Below are positions 13,110-22,090 of a DNA stretch of 64,000 nt, in pieces; positions within the stretch are counted from its first letter, which is position 1; each line of letters starts with the position of its first letter. Origin of the DNA: a virus. Position numbers and translations under genes: made by a program. Location: positions 1-64,000 of the IMG/VR virus record IMGVR_UViG_3300010371_000029, one strand, 5' to 3'. Below the pieces are notes generated by a model that was given only the letters and a program-made list of their open reading frames with translations, made no database searches and was not told where the DNA came from.

Positions 13110-16100
13110 AAAAAGAAGGATTAATGAATCCTGACATTATTCAGGACTTGTTAACCTTTGCACACCTTGAACTTGGCGATACTTCTAAAATTATAACTAA
13201 AAATCCCTTTGAAGAATTTCCCAATGAATATTGGTTAGACCAGCCTCATCTCGCAGTAACAAAACTCATGATGAATTTGGACTATCTTCCCTTTATTTGT
13301 AAACATATACTCAACATAGAAATTTTGCCTTTCCAACATGTAGTGATTCGCGAGCTATGGAATCGTCCCTTTCCAATGTTAGTAGGAACAAGAGGCTTGA
13401 GTAAAACGTGGCAGCTAGCAGTTTATTCATTGCTTAGAGCTTTGTTGATTCCTGGGCGAAAAATTATTATTTGTGGAGCCGCATTTCGTCAAGCAAAACT
13501 TATCTTTGAATATACCGATACCTTGTACCGCAATAGTCCAATACTAAGAGATATATGTTCTGGCTCCATCCGGGGGGGTCCTCGTCGCGATATTGATAGA
13601 GTTCAATTTACTATTGGAGAAAGTGAAATAACTGGGTTACCTTTGGGGGACGGTTCCCGTATCCGTGGCCTCAGGTCGCATGATACGATTTGTGACGAGT
13701 TCAGTTGCGTCGGCGTAAACTCTTTAGTAGAAACAAGTTACGGCATCGTTCGGATACAAGATACTAAGGAAAACTTCAGAGATTTAGAATTAATTAACAG
13801 AAACGGTATGTATGAAACGCCTATTTTGTTTAATGAAACTCCTCCGACAGATGCTTATAAAATTACGGTAAGAAATGGGTATAGTTTTATATGTTCGGCT
13901 CATCATCAAGTTGAAACAACGGATGGATTTAAGATTGCTAAAGATTTAACAGAAAACGATTATTTGTGGTTTGATAATAAATATAAGTTTCCAGAAAAAT
14001 ATATCCAGTATAAGGATATTACAGTAGATGAAAATTTGGGTTGGTTAATGGGTATAATTCAAGCAGAAGGATGTTTGACGGGAAAACATCATATTTCGGT
14101 TCATATGACAGATGCAGATTGTATTAATAGAATTATTGATTCTGTACAAATGATTGATTCTTCTATAAGTAAAAGTTTTTATACTAGAGACGCATATATT
14201 GATAATAGAGGTTGGAATTGTAAAGAGGCTTATACAACCCATATTTGTAGTGTGCCATTTAAACAAAAATTAGAATATTTAGGTATGGAGCCAGTTACAA
14301 GTCATTATAAAAAAGTTCCTTGGTCTATATTAAGGTCTCCGAAGTCAGTTGTTATAAGATTCCTAGCGGGTCTTTTTGAGGGGGATGGCAGTGCTTTTAT
14401 ATTTAAAAATAGAGATAACGATAAATCTTTAGGAGTTGCTTTTTATAGCGTATCTAAACAATTTTGTCAAGAGGTACAATTTTTATTACATAAATTAGAT
14501 ATAAGCTCTTATATTAATAAAAGAAAAGGTACTTTAGGAGATAAGAATGACCAACATTTAGTACGTATGAATGGCTTACATGCTAAAAGATTTATGGAAT
14601 TAGTAAATATTCCAAAATGGGAACATATTCTTGAGAATTGTAGAGTTTATCCAAGCAGAAAAAAGAAAGTTATTTATTTGAAAGATAAAGATAGGTGGAC
14701 TACTAGTATTAAAATAAACGGTAAATATAAACGTTATGGTACTTACAAAACTAAAGAAGAAGCTTTAGAAGCATATGAAAAGAATAACCAACCTTTAAAT
14801 TTACCCGTGACTAAAGTAGAAAAATTAGAAGGAAAACACGTTTTATATGATTATGGGCTTCCTTTTACTCATAGTTTCTATGCAAACGGTTTTATTCAAC
14901 ATAATTCTATTCCGCCCGAAATCTACAGCGTTGTAATTGCCGGCTTTGGGGCTGTGTCTTCAAATCCTGTGGAAGCATTTAAGCAATCAGCAAAAATAGA
15001 AGCTTTAAATAAATTGGGGATTGAAAATCCAGAGGACGTATTAGGTGTTTCGTCAATTGTTCCTAACCAATCTATTATAGCCGGAACGGCAAGTTATGCT
15101 TTTGAGTCATATGGTCGTTACTGGCAACGTTATAAAGCTATTATAGAATCTCAGGGTGACCCAGAAAAATTAAAGGAGATTTTCCACGGAGAGGTTCCCA
15201 CTAATTTTAATTGGAAAGATTATTCGATTATCAGGATTCCTTATCAGGCGTTACCCAAAAATTTCATGGACGAAAAAACAATTATGAGGGCAAAGGCCAC
15301 TAGTGAGCCGAGTCAGTTCGCGAGGGAATATTTAGCCTGTTTTCCCTCAGATAGTCAAGGGTTTTTCAAGCGTAGTTTAATCGTTCGTGCTACGGCCCGT
15401 ATGGATAACCCTTTAGTACTTCAAAGTGGTCCGGTTAAGTTTGAAGCTACCTTAAATGGGAGTATGGATAGGAAATATATTATAGGTATTGACCCTGCTT
15501 CAGAAAAGGACAACTTTGCCATAGTTGTATTAGAAATTTGGCCCGACCATAGAAGAGTAGTATATGGGTGGACCATAACTCGCCAGTTGTATAAACAGAA
15601 GATTAAAGAAGGGGCTGCGCCCGAGTTGAATTATTATGATTATTGTGCTCGAAAAATTAGAGATTTAATGAAGGTATTTCCCTGTGACAGAATCGCCATA
15701 GATAGTCAGGGTGGTGGTATTGCGGTTATGGAATCTCTTTCTGATAATTCTAAACTTCAGGAAGGTGAAAGGCGCATCTGGCCCTTGATTAATGACGATA
15801 AGCCAAAAGACACAGATAACTATGAGGGTTTACATATTGTAGACGTTATAAACTTTTCTAACGCTCAATGGGTCAGTGAAGCCAATCATGGATTAAAACG
15901 AGACCTTCAAGATAACATGTTATTCATGCCTTATCTAGACCCGATTTCGTTAGAATTAGCACATATAGAAGATGAGAAAAATTCGCGACATTATGATACG
16001 CTCGAAGACGCTACTATGGAGATTGAGGCTTTGCGCGACGAACTTTGTACTATTGTTATGACCTGTACTTCTTCTGGTAGAGAAAGCTGGGATACGCCCG

Positions 16101-16366
16101 AAACCAAAACAGAGGGCTCTAAGAAGGGAAGGTTAAGGAAAGATAGATATTCTGCCTTATTAATGGCGAACATGACAGCACGTCAAATTCACAGAGCCGA
16201 ACCCGTTGCCGAATACAATCCCGCTGGTGGTATAGCTGGGCAAGCTAGGGGGAACAGGGGCAATTCACTTTATGTAAACGCGCCCGCCTGGGCTAAAGAC
16301 TATGCCTCCCAAGTTGGAGTAAATAGACACCATTCCGGTCCCGATGGAACGAGGATATTTTATTGA
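13106..16366 (+). CDS. terL: Terminase large subunit, interrupted by an intein
   Basis: 1086 residues translated; about 686 after removal of the intein (residues 201-600). The ATPase part has an atypical Walker A (GTRGLSKTWQ near 95) and Walker B ending ICDEFS at residue 200, directly at the intein junction. The nuclease part has IIGIDPASEKDNFAIVVLE, IAIDSQGGGIAVME and YDTLEDATMEIEAL, the acidic residues of an RNase H-like fold. It pumps DNA into proheads and cuts concatemers. Activity requires intein splicing. The stop TGA overlaps the TTG start of the methyltransferase gene. Confidence 0.92.
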   Translation: MKKEGLMNPDIIQDLLTFAHLELGDTSKIITKNPFEEFPNEYWLDQPHLAVTKLMMNLDYLPFICKHILNIEILPFQHVVIRELWNRPFPMLVGTRGLSKTWQLAVYSLLRALLIPGRKIIICGAAFRQAKLIFEYTDTLYRNSPILRDICSGSIRGGPRRDIDRVQFTIGESEITGLPLGDGSRIRGLRSHDTICDEFSCVGVNSLVETSYGIVRIQDTKENFRDLELINRNGMYETPILFNETPPTDAYKITVRNGYSFICSAHHQVETTDGFKIAKDLTENDYLWFDNKYKFPEKYIQYKDITVDENLGWLMGIIQAEGCLTGKHHISVHMTDADCINRIIDSVQMIDSSISKSFYTRDAYIDNRGWNCKEAYTTHICSVPFKQKLEYLGMEPVTSHYKKVPWSILRSPKSVVIRFLAGLFEGDGSAFIFKNRDNDKSLGVAFYSVSKQFCQEVQFLLHKLDISSYINKRKGTLGDKNDQHLVRMNGLHAKRFMELVNIPKWEHILENCRVYPSRKKKVIYLKDKDRWTTSIKINGKYKRYGTYKTKEEALEAYEKNNQPLNLPVTKVEKLEGKHVLYDYGLPFTHSFYANGFIQHNSIPPEIYSVVIAGFGAVSSNPVEAFKQSAKIEALNKLGIENPEDVLGVSSIVPNQSIIAGTASYAFESYGRYWQRYKAIIESQGDPEKLKEIFHGEVPTNFNWKDYSIIRIPYQALPKNFMDEKTIMRAKATSEPSQFAREYLACFPSDSQGFFKRSLIVRATARMDNPLVLQSGPVKFEATLNGSMDRKYIIGIDPASEKDNFAIVVLEIWPDHRRVVYGWTITRQLYKQKIKEGAAPELNYYDYCARKIRDLMKVFPCDRIAIDSQGGGIAVMESLSDNSKLQEGERRIWPLINDDKPKDTDNYEGLHIVDVINFSNAQWVSEANHGLKRDLQDNMLFMPYLDPISLELAHIEDEKNSRHYDTLEDATMEIEALRDELCTIVMTCTSSGRESWDTPETKTEGSKKGRLRKDRYSALLMANMTARQIHRAEPVAEYNPAGGIAGQARGNRGNSLYVNAPAWAKDYASQVGVNRHHSGPDGTRIFY
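13706..14905 (+). mobile_element. Intein with LAGLIDADG endonuclease in terL
   Basis: 400 residues inserted between DEFS and SIPPEIY of the terminase. It starts with Cys201 (CVGVNSLVETSYGIVRI), has SAHHQVET as the block B His region, and ends FTHSFYANGFIQHN before Ser601: the Cys/His-Asn/Ser set expected for splicing. Endonuclease motifs are LGWLMGIIQAEGCL near 312 and FLAGLFEGDGSAF near 418. A segment near 521-562 (DRWTTSIKINGKYKRYGTYK, then KEEALEAY) resembles an AP2-type DNA-binding unit. It is more AT-rich than the exteins. Confidence 0.92.
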
Positions 16367-17103
16367 GCTACGCTCTTCACTGTGGGGACTGCCTGTCCCT
16401 AATGAAAGATATACCCGACGCTAGCGTCGATATGATTTTATGTGACTTACCCCATGGAACTACAGGGTGTAAATGGGACTGTTTAATACCCTTTCAACCT
16501 TTGTGGTATCAATATCGGCGAATTGTTAAAGATTGCGCAGCAATCGTTCTATTTGGCTCACAACCTTTTACCACTAAATTAATTAATAGTAATATAGACA
16601 TGTTTAAATATGAGTGGATTTGGGAGAAAAGTCGTGTAACGGGTTATTTTGACGTTCAATATCGCCCCATGAAACAACACGAAAACATACTTATATTTGG
16701 AAAGGGAGGGGTTTCCAACTGTTCTAATCCAAGAATGAACTATTTCCCGCAAGGTACTAAAACTTTGACTAAACCCAAAAAGCGCGGCACAAAAAAGATA
16801 GATGCTTGTAGCCGGAGTGGAATTAAAGGGAAAGGCGAACAGACACAGACAAACTTTCCTCTATCTATCATTGGTTTTGATAGTGTTACTAAAACTCTTC
16901 ATCATACAGAAAAGCCGGTTCCTTTATTGGAATATCTTATTAATACTTATACCAAAAAAGGCGATTTAGTCCTAGATAACTGTATGGGGTCCGGTTCCAC
17001 GGGAGAAGCGGCTTTGAAAACTGGGCGACAATTTATAGGTATGGAAAGGGATGAAAAGTATTTTAAGGTGGCTAGTGATAGACTTTCTGCCTTATCGGGC
17101 TAG
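16363..17103 (+). CDS. DNA methyltransferase (N4/N6 amino type)
   Basis: 246 residues from a TTG start overlapping the terminase stop. The catalytic motif is CDLPHGTTGCKWD (residues 27-39), a DLPY-type variant with His in place of Tyr, and the SAM-binding motif is LDNCMGSGSTG near 205. Target-recognition residues lie between. The order (catalytic before SAM motif) is that of beta-class amino-methyltransferases. It would modify adenine or cytosine amino groups in phage DNA, probably protecting it from restriction. No partner restriction enzyme is seen. Confidence 0.85.
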   Translation: MSYALHCGDCLSLMKDIPDASVDMILCDLPHGTTGCKWDCLIPFQPLWYQYRRIVKDCAAIVLFGSQPFTTKLINSNIDMFKYEWIWEKSRVTGYFDVQYRPMKQHENILIFGKGGVSNCSNPRMNYFPQGTKTLTKPKKRGTKKIDACSRSGIKGKGEQTQTNFPLSIIGFDSVTKTLHHTEKPVPLLEYLINTYTKKGDLVLDNCMGSGSTGEAALKTGRQFIGMERDEKYFKVASDRLSALSG

Positions 17104-17153
17104 TCCGGTGTATTCCTAATAAGATTACTAATCCCATTAACTGAGTATGTTTT

Positions 17154-17411
17154 ATGCCACATTACAAAGATGGTACAGAAGCTAAGGTGGGCGACTTAGT
17201 TAAAGGTAAGGGGTACAATGTACCACATGAGATTATTGGCAAAGTAGTAAATGTTAGACAGGGGGAAAATTGCACCTTATCTATTGCTTTTGTAGGTATA
17301 TCCACCCCAATTTATGCGGGTGTTAATGATAATTTAGGAACCCCGTTTGCTCGCTGTCATGTAATCGCCGATATTGAATATGGTGACACAAACTGTTTCG
17401 AGAAAATTTAA
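17154..17411 (+). CDS. Small beta-rich phage protein, 85 aa
   Basis: Begins MPHYKDGTEAKVGDLVKGKGYN and ends IADIEYGDTNCFEKI, with alternating hydrophobic residues between: a small barrel-like protein. Phage proteins with this KDG..AKVGDxVKGKGYN opening recur without known function. It is separated from the methyltransferase by 50 bases with no clear terminator; the ribosome site is weak. Confidence 0.6.
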   Translation: MPHYKDGTEAKVGDLVKGKGYNVPHEIIGKVVNVRQGENCTLSIAFVGISTPIYAGVNDNLGTPFARCHVIADIEYGDTNCFEKI

Positions 17412-17423
17412 AGGGAGTTAATT

Positions 17424-17600
17424 ATGAAGAAGTTCATCCTCGCGATTGTTGCACTTTCTCTTATCTCGGGCGTTGCAGACGCCGGTATTTTCCGCCGCTC
17501 GCGTTGTCGTGGCTGTTGTGGTAAAGCCGCTGTTTCTCGCGTCCATCGTGGGCCGGTAGCTCCAAGTCCGTGTGCTAATGGTTGTTGCGGGAGACGCTAA
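17424..17600 (+). CDS. Secreted Cys-rich small protein, 58 aa
   Basis: ATG with GGGAG eight bases upstream, just after the preceding gene. Residues 1-20 are a textbook signal peptide (MKK, a hydrophobic core, then GVADA before Gly21). The mature part of about 38 residues is basic and contains six Cys (28, 31, 32, 50, 54, 55) in two CxxCC/CxxxCC clusters, suggesting disulphides or metal. Similar short ADAG-cleaved, Cys/Arg-rich secreted proteins are familiar from planctomycete genomes, hence a host hint. Its 3' end overlaps the proposed portal start by 19 bases. Function unknown. Confidence 0.7.
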   Translation: MKKFILAIVALSLISGVADAGIFRRSRCRGCCGKAAVSRVHRGPVAPSPCANGCCGRR

Positions 17601-19747
17601 TTAGTAAATCTCGGGGCATACAAAACGCCCAACCTGCCGATTCAAGTCTATATAAAACTTGGGTTGACGGGGACCAAAAATCTATAAATACGGCTTGTGC
17701 GGCTCTGAATAATCCTACTACAGAGCACGCTATCTATCATTCCCAAGCTGCTACGTATTATCGGAACATTGAGCCGAATACGTCTGTTCGCACCGGGTTT
17801 AACCGGGAATCTTATGAGCGGTTTCGTATGGGAGAGGCAATGCCGTGGCGAGACCACGACATTATTCTTTCCTGTATGTCAGCATATCATAAAACGGGTA
17901 TTGTTCGTAATATTATAGATTTAATGGGCGATTTTGCTTGTCAAGGAATTACCTTAGTTCACACTGACCCTAAAATTCAAAATTTCTATAGGAATTGGTT
18001 TAAAAAGGTTAATGGGCCAGAACGCTCAGAACGTTTCTTAAACTTATTTTATCGTTGTGGAAATGTAATTGTAAGACGTGGAACCGCTACTTTAAACGTA
18101 GGTGATAAGCGCAAAATGCGTGCGCGGGCGGACGTTGTAACTAATCTTGAAGACGTTAATCAAATAGACGTTCCTAAAGAATATGTTGTACCGTGGACAT
18201 ATACTTTCTTTAACCCTTTGAATGTTGAAATGTTAGGGGGAGAGTTGGCCGCATTTGTGGGCGCACGCCTAATGGGTCTTAAAATACCCCCTGCTCTTTG
18301 TAACCTAATTAACCGGCCCAAACCAGAGTTCAAATATTTAATTGATAAATTACCAAAAGATATTATTGAAGCGGTTAAAGCCCCCACTAAAATGGTTATT
18401 CTTCCTCCCGATAGAACCTTCGTTTACTTTTATAAGAAGGATGATTGGGAAATATGGGCGAAACCAATGGTCTTTTCTGTTTTGGAGGACCTTATTCTTT
18501 ATGAGAAGATGAAACTGGCTGATTTAACGGCTTTGGATGGGGTTATTTCCAATGTGCGAATTTGGAAACTTGGGGATTTAGAACATAAGCTTATGCCAAC
18601 TTATGCTGCTATTGATAAATTATCAGGTATTTTGGCCAATAATGTGGGTGGCGGCACTATTGATATTATTTGGGGTCCTGAATTAAGTTTTGAACAACAT
18701 ATCCCTGACGTATCCAAAGTTCTCGGGTCTGAAAAATACGTTTCGGTTTTAAATGCTATCAAAGACGGGCTAGGAATTCCATCTACCTTAACGGGCGGTA
18801 AGGATTCTCTCAACGCAGCCTTCTTTGGACTGAAAACTTTAATTGAACGATTGGAATATGGGAGAAAGGCTCTAAATACATTCTGGGAACAAGAGGTAAA
18901 AGAAGTTCAACGAATAATGGGTTTTAAAGACCCACCCACTATTCAATACTCTCAAATGTCATTCTCAGATGAAGCCGCCGAGAAGGCCCTCCTTATTCAA
19001 CTTGCCGATAGAAACCTACTAAGTTGGGAAACTCTTACAGATAGATTTGGGGAAGACCCAGTTATTGAGGAGGCCCGGTTAATTAATGAGAAAAAGATGC
19101 GTAAACAGGGCGGACTTCCAAATAAAGGCGGTCCTTTTGATAGCCCCCTTATGGATGAAGAAAATGAACAAAGATTAAAGGAAATTGCTCTTCAAAATGG
19201 ACTAGTTAACCCCTCTGAGGTTGGATTAAAATTAGATGAAAACACTGAGGGGCCTAGACCGGTCGAGTTAGAACAAAAGGGAACTACTGATAAACCGGTT
19301 GCGCCTTCAGGAAAGAACGGGCGACCTAAATTTAAAAAAGACACCAAACCTAGGGATAAACGCACACACAAGAAAGATATTAGTAAGGCGGCCCTTGATA
19401 CTTTTGTTTGGACTAGAGACACCCAAGAGTTGGTCAGCGCGGCCATAACGCCCAAATATTTGGAAATGGTAGAAAAGAGGAATGTTCGGTCTCTTACAGA
19501 AAAAGAATTTGCCGACCTTGAATTGGTTAAGTTTAATGTTCTTTCTAACTTAGAACCCTATATTAGACCTACCGAAACAGATATTTTTACCGCCGTAGCT
19601 AAACCGGCCCAGCCGGAAATTACCAAATTATTAGAAGAAGTGTATTTAGATTTTAAGGACAATAAGGGCCAAGAGCCCACCGCCGATGAAAATAGAACTT
19701 TAATGGCTCTCGCCCTGACAATGTACCTTTCGGGAGATGACGACTAA
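17582..19747 (+). CDS. Portal protein
   Basis: About 721 residues from a TTG at 17582; the start is uncertain because no ribosome site precedes it and the small secreted gene overlaps. Portal features are an early region with RESYERFRMGEAMPWRDHDI and helices, a beta-rich wing, and a long helical stem (LEDLILYEKMKLADLTALDG..LGDLEHKLMP), followed by a charged tail. Position directly after terminase and before protease and capsid supports the call. It forms the dodecameric ring through which DNA passes. The C-terminal about 150 residues are low-complexity and charged. Confidence 0.75.
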   Translation: MLRETLISKSRGIQNAQPADSSLYKTWVDGDQKSINTACAALNNPTTEHAIYHSQAATYYRNIEPNTSVRTGFNRESYERFRMGEAMPWRDHDIILSCMSAYHKTGIVRNIIDLMGDFACQGITLVHTDPKIQNFYRNWFKKVNGPERSERFLNLFYRCGNVIVRRGTATLNVGDKRKMRARADVVTNLEDVNQIDVPKEYVVPWTYTFFNPLNVEMLGGELAAFVGARLMGLKIPPALCNLINRPKPEFKYLIDKLPKDIIEAVKAPTKMVILPPDRTFVYFYKKDDWEIWAKPMVFSVLEDLILYEKMKLADLTALDGVISNVRIWKLGDLEHKLMPTYAAIDKLSGILANNVGGGTIDIIWGPELSFEQHIPDVSKVLGSEKYVSVLNAIKDGLGIPSTLTGGKDSLNAAFFGLKTLIERLEYGRKALNTFWEQEVKEVQRIMGFKDPPTIQYSQMSFSDEAAEKALLIQLADRNLLSWETLTDRFGEDPVIEEARLINEKKMRKQGGLPNKGGPFDSPLMDEENEQRLKEIALQNGLVNPSEVGLKLDENTEGPRPVELEQKGTTDKPVAPSGKNGRPKFKKDTKPRDKRTHKKDISKAALDTFVWTRDTQELVSAAITPKYLEMVEKRNVRSLTEKEFADLELVKFNVLSNLEPYIRPTETDIFTAVAKPAQPEITKLLEEVYLDFKDNKGQEPTADENRTLMALALTMYLSGDDD

Positions 19748-20132
19748 AATGGCTAAAATTGTAATAAATACAGACACGCAAAATATGGGAATTGAAGTAG
19801 ACGTGGACGGCCAAAAGATTAATGCCTCACACGTACACATTTCCTCTTACCTTTATACTACTTATGATGGCCAATCGCGTAAGTCTTATTGTATTTGTAT
19901 AACAGAACCAGATAAATTGTCCGACATGACCAAGGTAACAACTTATGGCTTTTCGGACGACGACGAATACGAAGAAATGGAACTTGCCGAAGCTAAGTTT
20001 ATTAAGTCTAAAGACTTGCCTGAATTTACTGAGGCTTTCCTTAAAGGACAGGTCAAACCAAAACTCAAGTTCCAAGGCCCCAAACCGGCCCGACTTGCCG
20101 ACGTTGTAAAAAATTCTTTCAAAAAACGCTAA
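19737..20132 (+). CDS. Hypothetical head-region protein, 131 aa
   Basis: It overlaps the portal stop; ATG at 19737 or 19749 are both possible. It begins with beta-like residues (MAKIVINTDTQNMGIEVDVDG), has an acidic stretch (DDDEYEEMELAEA) and a basic, Pro-rich C-terminus ending VVKNSFKKR. Found between portal and protease/scaffold, so possibly an assembly factor. No family recognised. Confidence 0.55.
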   Translation: MTTKMAKIVINTDTQNMGIEVDVDGQKINASHVHISSYLYTTYDGQSRKSYCICITEPDKLSDMTKVTTYGFSDDDEYEEMELAEAKFIKSKDLPEFTEAFLKGQVKPKLKFQGPKPARLADVVKNSFKKR

Positions 20133-20169
20133 AAATTTCCCCCCTTAGATTACGGGGTGTATTTAATAC

Positions 20170-21579
20170 ATGATTCCAGTTTTCCAGTTAGAAAAAGATG
20201 CGGGCCTTGAACAAGCCATTTTGGGCAGTCAATCACTCGCATTTGTAACTGAAATTCAAAAGAACGAAGTTGTTGATAAAGTAGAAATTGCTTTAGCGGA
20301 CGTTCCTGTTGAAACTATACAGGGTGTTGATAACGGCCTTTTTGTTATTAATTCTATCCTAGCTAGTGTAGGTTGGAATGGTAACGACGACGTGTTCTCA
20401 AAAGAGGAAACGTGGGCTGCTCGGCAAACGCCGGTAAACAAACCTTTCAACTTTAGACACAACGAAAAAGAAATAATTGGACATACAATCTCAAGTGCCG
20501 CTTTTGATGTTAAAGGGGCCAAGATTGTTAAAGATGAAGATTTGCCCGACGATTTTAATATTGTTAACGCCGATGTAATTTACACTACTTGGCGAGACAA
20601 AGAATATCAAAAGAAGATTGAAACTACCATTGCTGAAATCAAAGATGGTAAGTGGTTTGTTTCAATGGAAGCGTGGTTGAATGGGTTTGACTATGCCCTA
20701 GTCGCCCCAGATGGTAAAAATCATATATTGGCCCGAACGGAAGAAACGGCGTTTTTAACTAAACACCTCCGGGCTTATGGTGGTACAGGGAAGTATCAAG
20801 ATTATAGAGTTGGTCGGTTAATGAGAAATTTGGCTTTTGCGGCCAAGGGTTTGGTTGAAGAGCCGGCCAATAAACGTAGCATCATTTTTGCAGAGTTAAA
20901 AAGTTTTACACAAGCTAATTTGCTTAAACAGTTTCCGCAAGAAACAATCGTAATAGCCACACAGGGAGAAGAATTAATGTCGGCTGAACTAGAGAAGAAA
21001 ATTTCGGGTCTTGAGGTTGACCTTAATAAGTCTCACGAAACCATTAAGACCCATGAGACAAGTATCGCCTCTCTTAAGGGCGATAAGGAAAAGCTAGAAG
21101 CCGCTGTGGCTGAAGAGAAAAAGAAGGTGTCCGACCTTGAAGCCACTATCGCTAAGTTGACCGAAGAGAAGGCTGCCAACGAAAAGAAGCTCAGCGAAGT
21201 TACAACCGCTCAGCTTGGTTTACAAAAGCTTTATGATGAGGTTAACGCTAATCTTAAGGGTCTTCAGGTCGAAGCCATTATTAGCTCTCGCGTAACTCAG
21301 CTTTCCGAGTTCACTAAGGTAGAAGACGACGAAAAGAAGAAGTTAGGCGATATGAGCGAAGAGACTTTTGCCATGTTGCTCTCGGTTGCTAAGAAGGGCA
21401 AGGAAGCTGCTCAAGCTAGTCAAGGCCAAGTAGTTCCTACCCAGGCCGAACTTGACGCCGCTAAGGTTAAAGAAGAGGCCGCACTTGCTGCTCAGAATCC
21501 TACCGGTGAAGAGACGCGGGCTAAGTTGTCCGAGTTTCTAATGAACAAAGGTTTCGCCCCCAAAATTAGTTCCAAGTAA
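20170..21579 (+). CDS. Probable prohead protease/scaffold protein
   Basis: 469 residues in two parts. Residues 1-255 are a mixed alpha/beta domain with KPFNFRHNEKEIIGHTIS, WFVSMEAWL and a GLVEEPANKRSII segment, the kind of pattern seen in capsid maturation proteases (a His-containing strand, then Ser/Glu strands). Residues 270-380 are an almost pure coiled coil (SAELEKKISGLEVDLNKSHE and on), and the C-terminus is Ala/Glu-rich, as in scaffolds. Location right before capsid genes supports a protease-scaffold fusion. Catalytic residues cannot be fixed by eye. Confidence 0.5.
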   Translation: MIPVFQLEKDAGLEQAILGSQSLAFVTEIQKNEVVDKVEIALADVPVETIQGVDNGLFVINSILASVGWNGNDDVFSKEETWAARQTPVNKPFNFRHNEKEIIGHTISSAAFDVKGAKIVKDEDLPDDFNIVNADVIYTTWRDKEYQKKIETTIAEIKDGKWFVSMEAWLNGFDYALVAPDGKNHILARTEETAFLTKHLRAYGGTGKYQDYRVGRLMRNLAFAAKGLVEEPANKRSIIFAELKSFTQANLLKQFPQETIVIATQGEELMSAELEKKISGLEVDLNKSHETIKTHETSIASLKGDKEKLEAAVAEEKKKVSDLEATIAKLTEEKAANEKKLSEVTTAQLGLQKLYDEVNANLKGLQVEAIISSRVTQLSEFTKVEDDEKKKLGDMSEETFAMLLSVAKKGKEAAQASQGQVVPTQAELDAAKVKEEAALAAQNPTGEETRAKLSEFLMNKGFAPKISSK

Positions 21580-21595
21580 AAAGAGGTAATGAATA

Positions 21596-22075
21596 ATGGC
21601 TCTGCTTCCCGACCGTCAGGTTATTTCGACTGAACTTGGTTTCTTCATGAATCAAGTTGCTGAACGCGGTGGTATTGCTACGTTGCTTACTGGCGCGTCT
21701 GGTGTTGCTCTCGATAATTCTAATGCTGTTTGCCAATATGCCGCTAATCCTTCGGGTTTGGCTCCTTTGGGTCTGCTTTTGGAAGATATGGTTAATCTTG
21801 ACCTTACCAAGCAGATTCCAAATTTTTATAAGGACCAAATGCAGATTGGTAGCAAGGTTGCCCTTATGACTCGCGGTTTTGTTACCACGAATCTCATTAC
21901 CGGCACCCCGGCTGCTGGTGGCCCCGCTTACCTTGGTGCTAGTGGTTATTTGACGCCGACTCGCAGTTCAAATGGCGGTACAGCCGCTACGCCCATCGTT
22001 GGTCGTTTCTGGACCAGCCTTGACGAAAACGGTTATGCCCGCGTTGAAGTTAATATTCCGATGACCCAGAACTAA
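21596..22075 (+). CDS. Probable capsid decoration/stabilising protein
   Basis: 159 residues, Gly/Ala/Thr-rich with beta pattern. It has ATLLTGASGVALDNSNAVCQ, LLLEDMVNLDLT, KVALMTRGFVTTN and a C-terminal ARVEVNIPMTQN. The gene lies between scaffold and major capsid protein, the usual place for head decoration proteins. Third positions favour C and T as in the strongly expressed capsid gene next to it. Confidence 0.5.
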   Translation: MALLPDRQVISTELGFFMNQVAERGGIATLLTGASGVALDNSNAVCQYAANPSGLAPLGLLLEDMVNLDLTKQIPNFYKDQMQIGSKVALMTRGFVTTNLITGTPAAGGPAYLGASGYLTPTRSSNGGTAATPIVGRFWTSLDENGYARVEVNIPMTQN

Positions 22076-22090
22076 TGTGGAGTAAAATAA

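Noticed and set aside
20133-20169. Terminator before the protease/scaffold gene
   Set aside because: Only a CCCC/GGGG pairing with a nine-base loop and no T-run.
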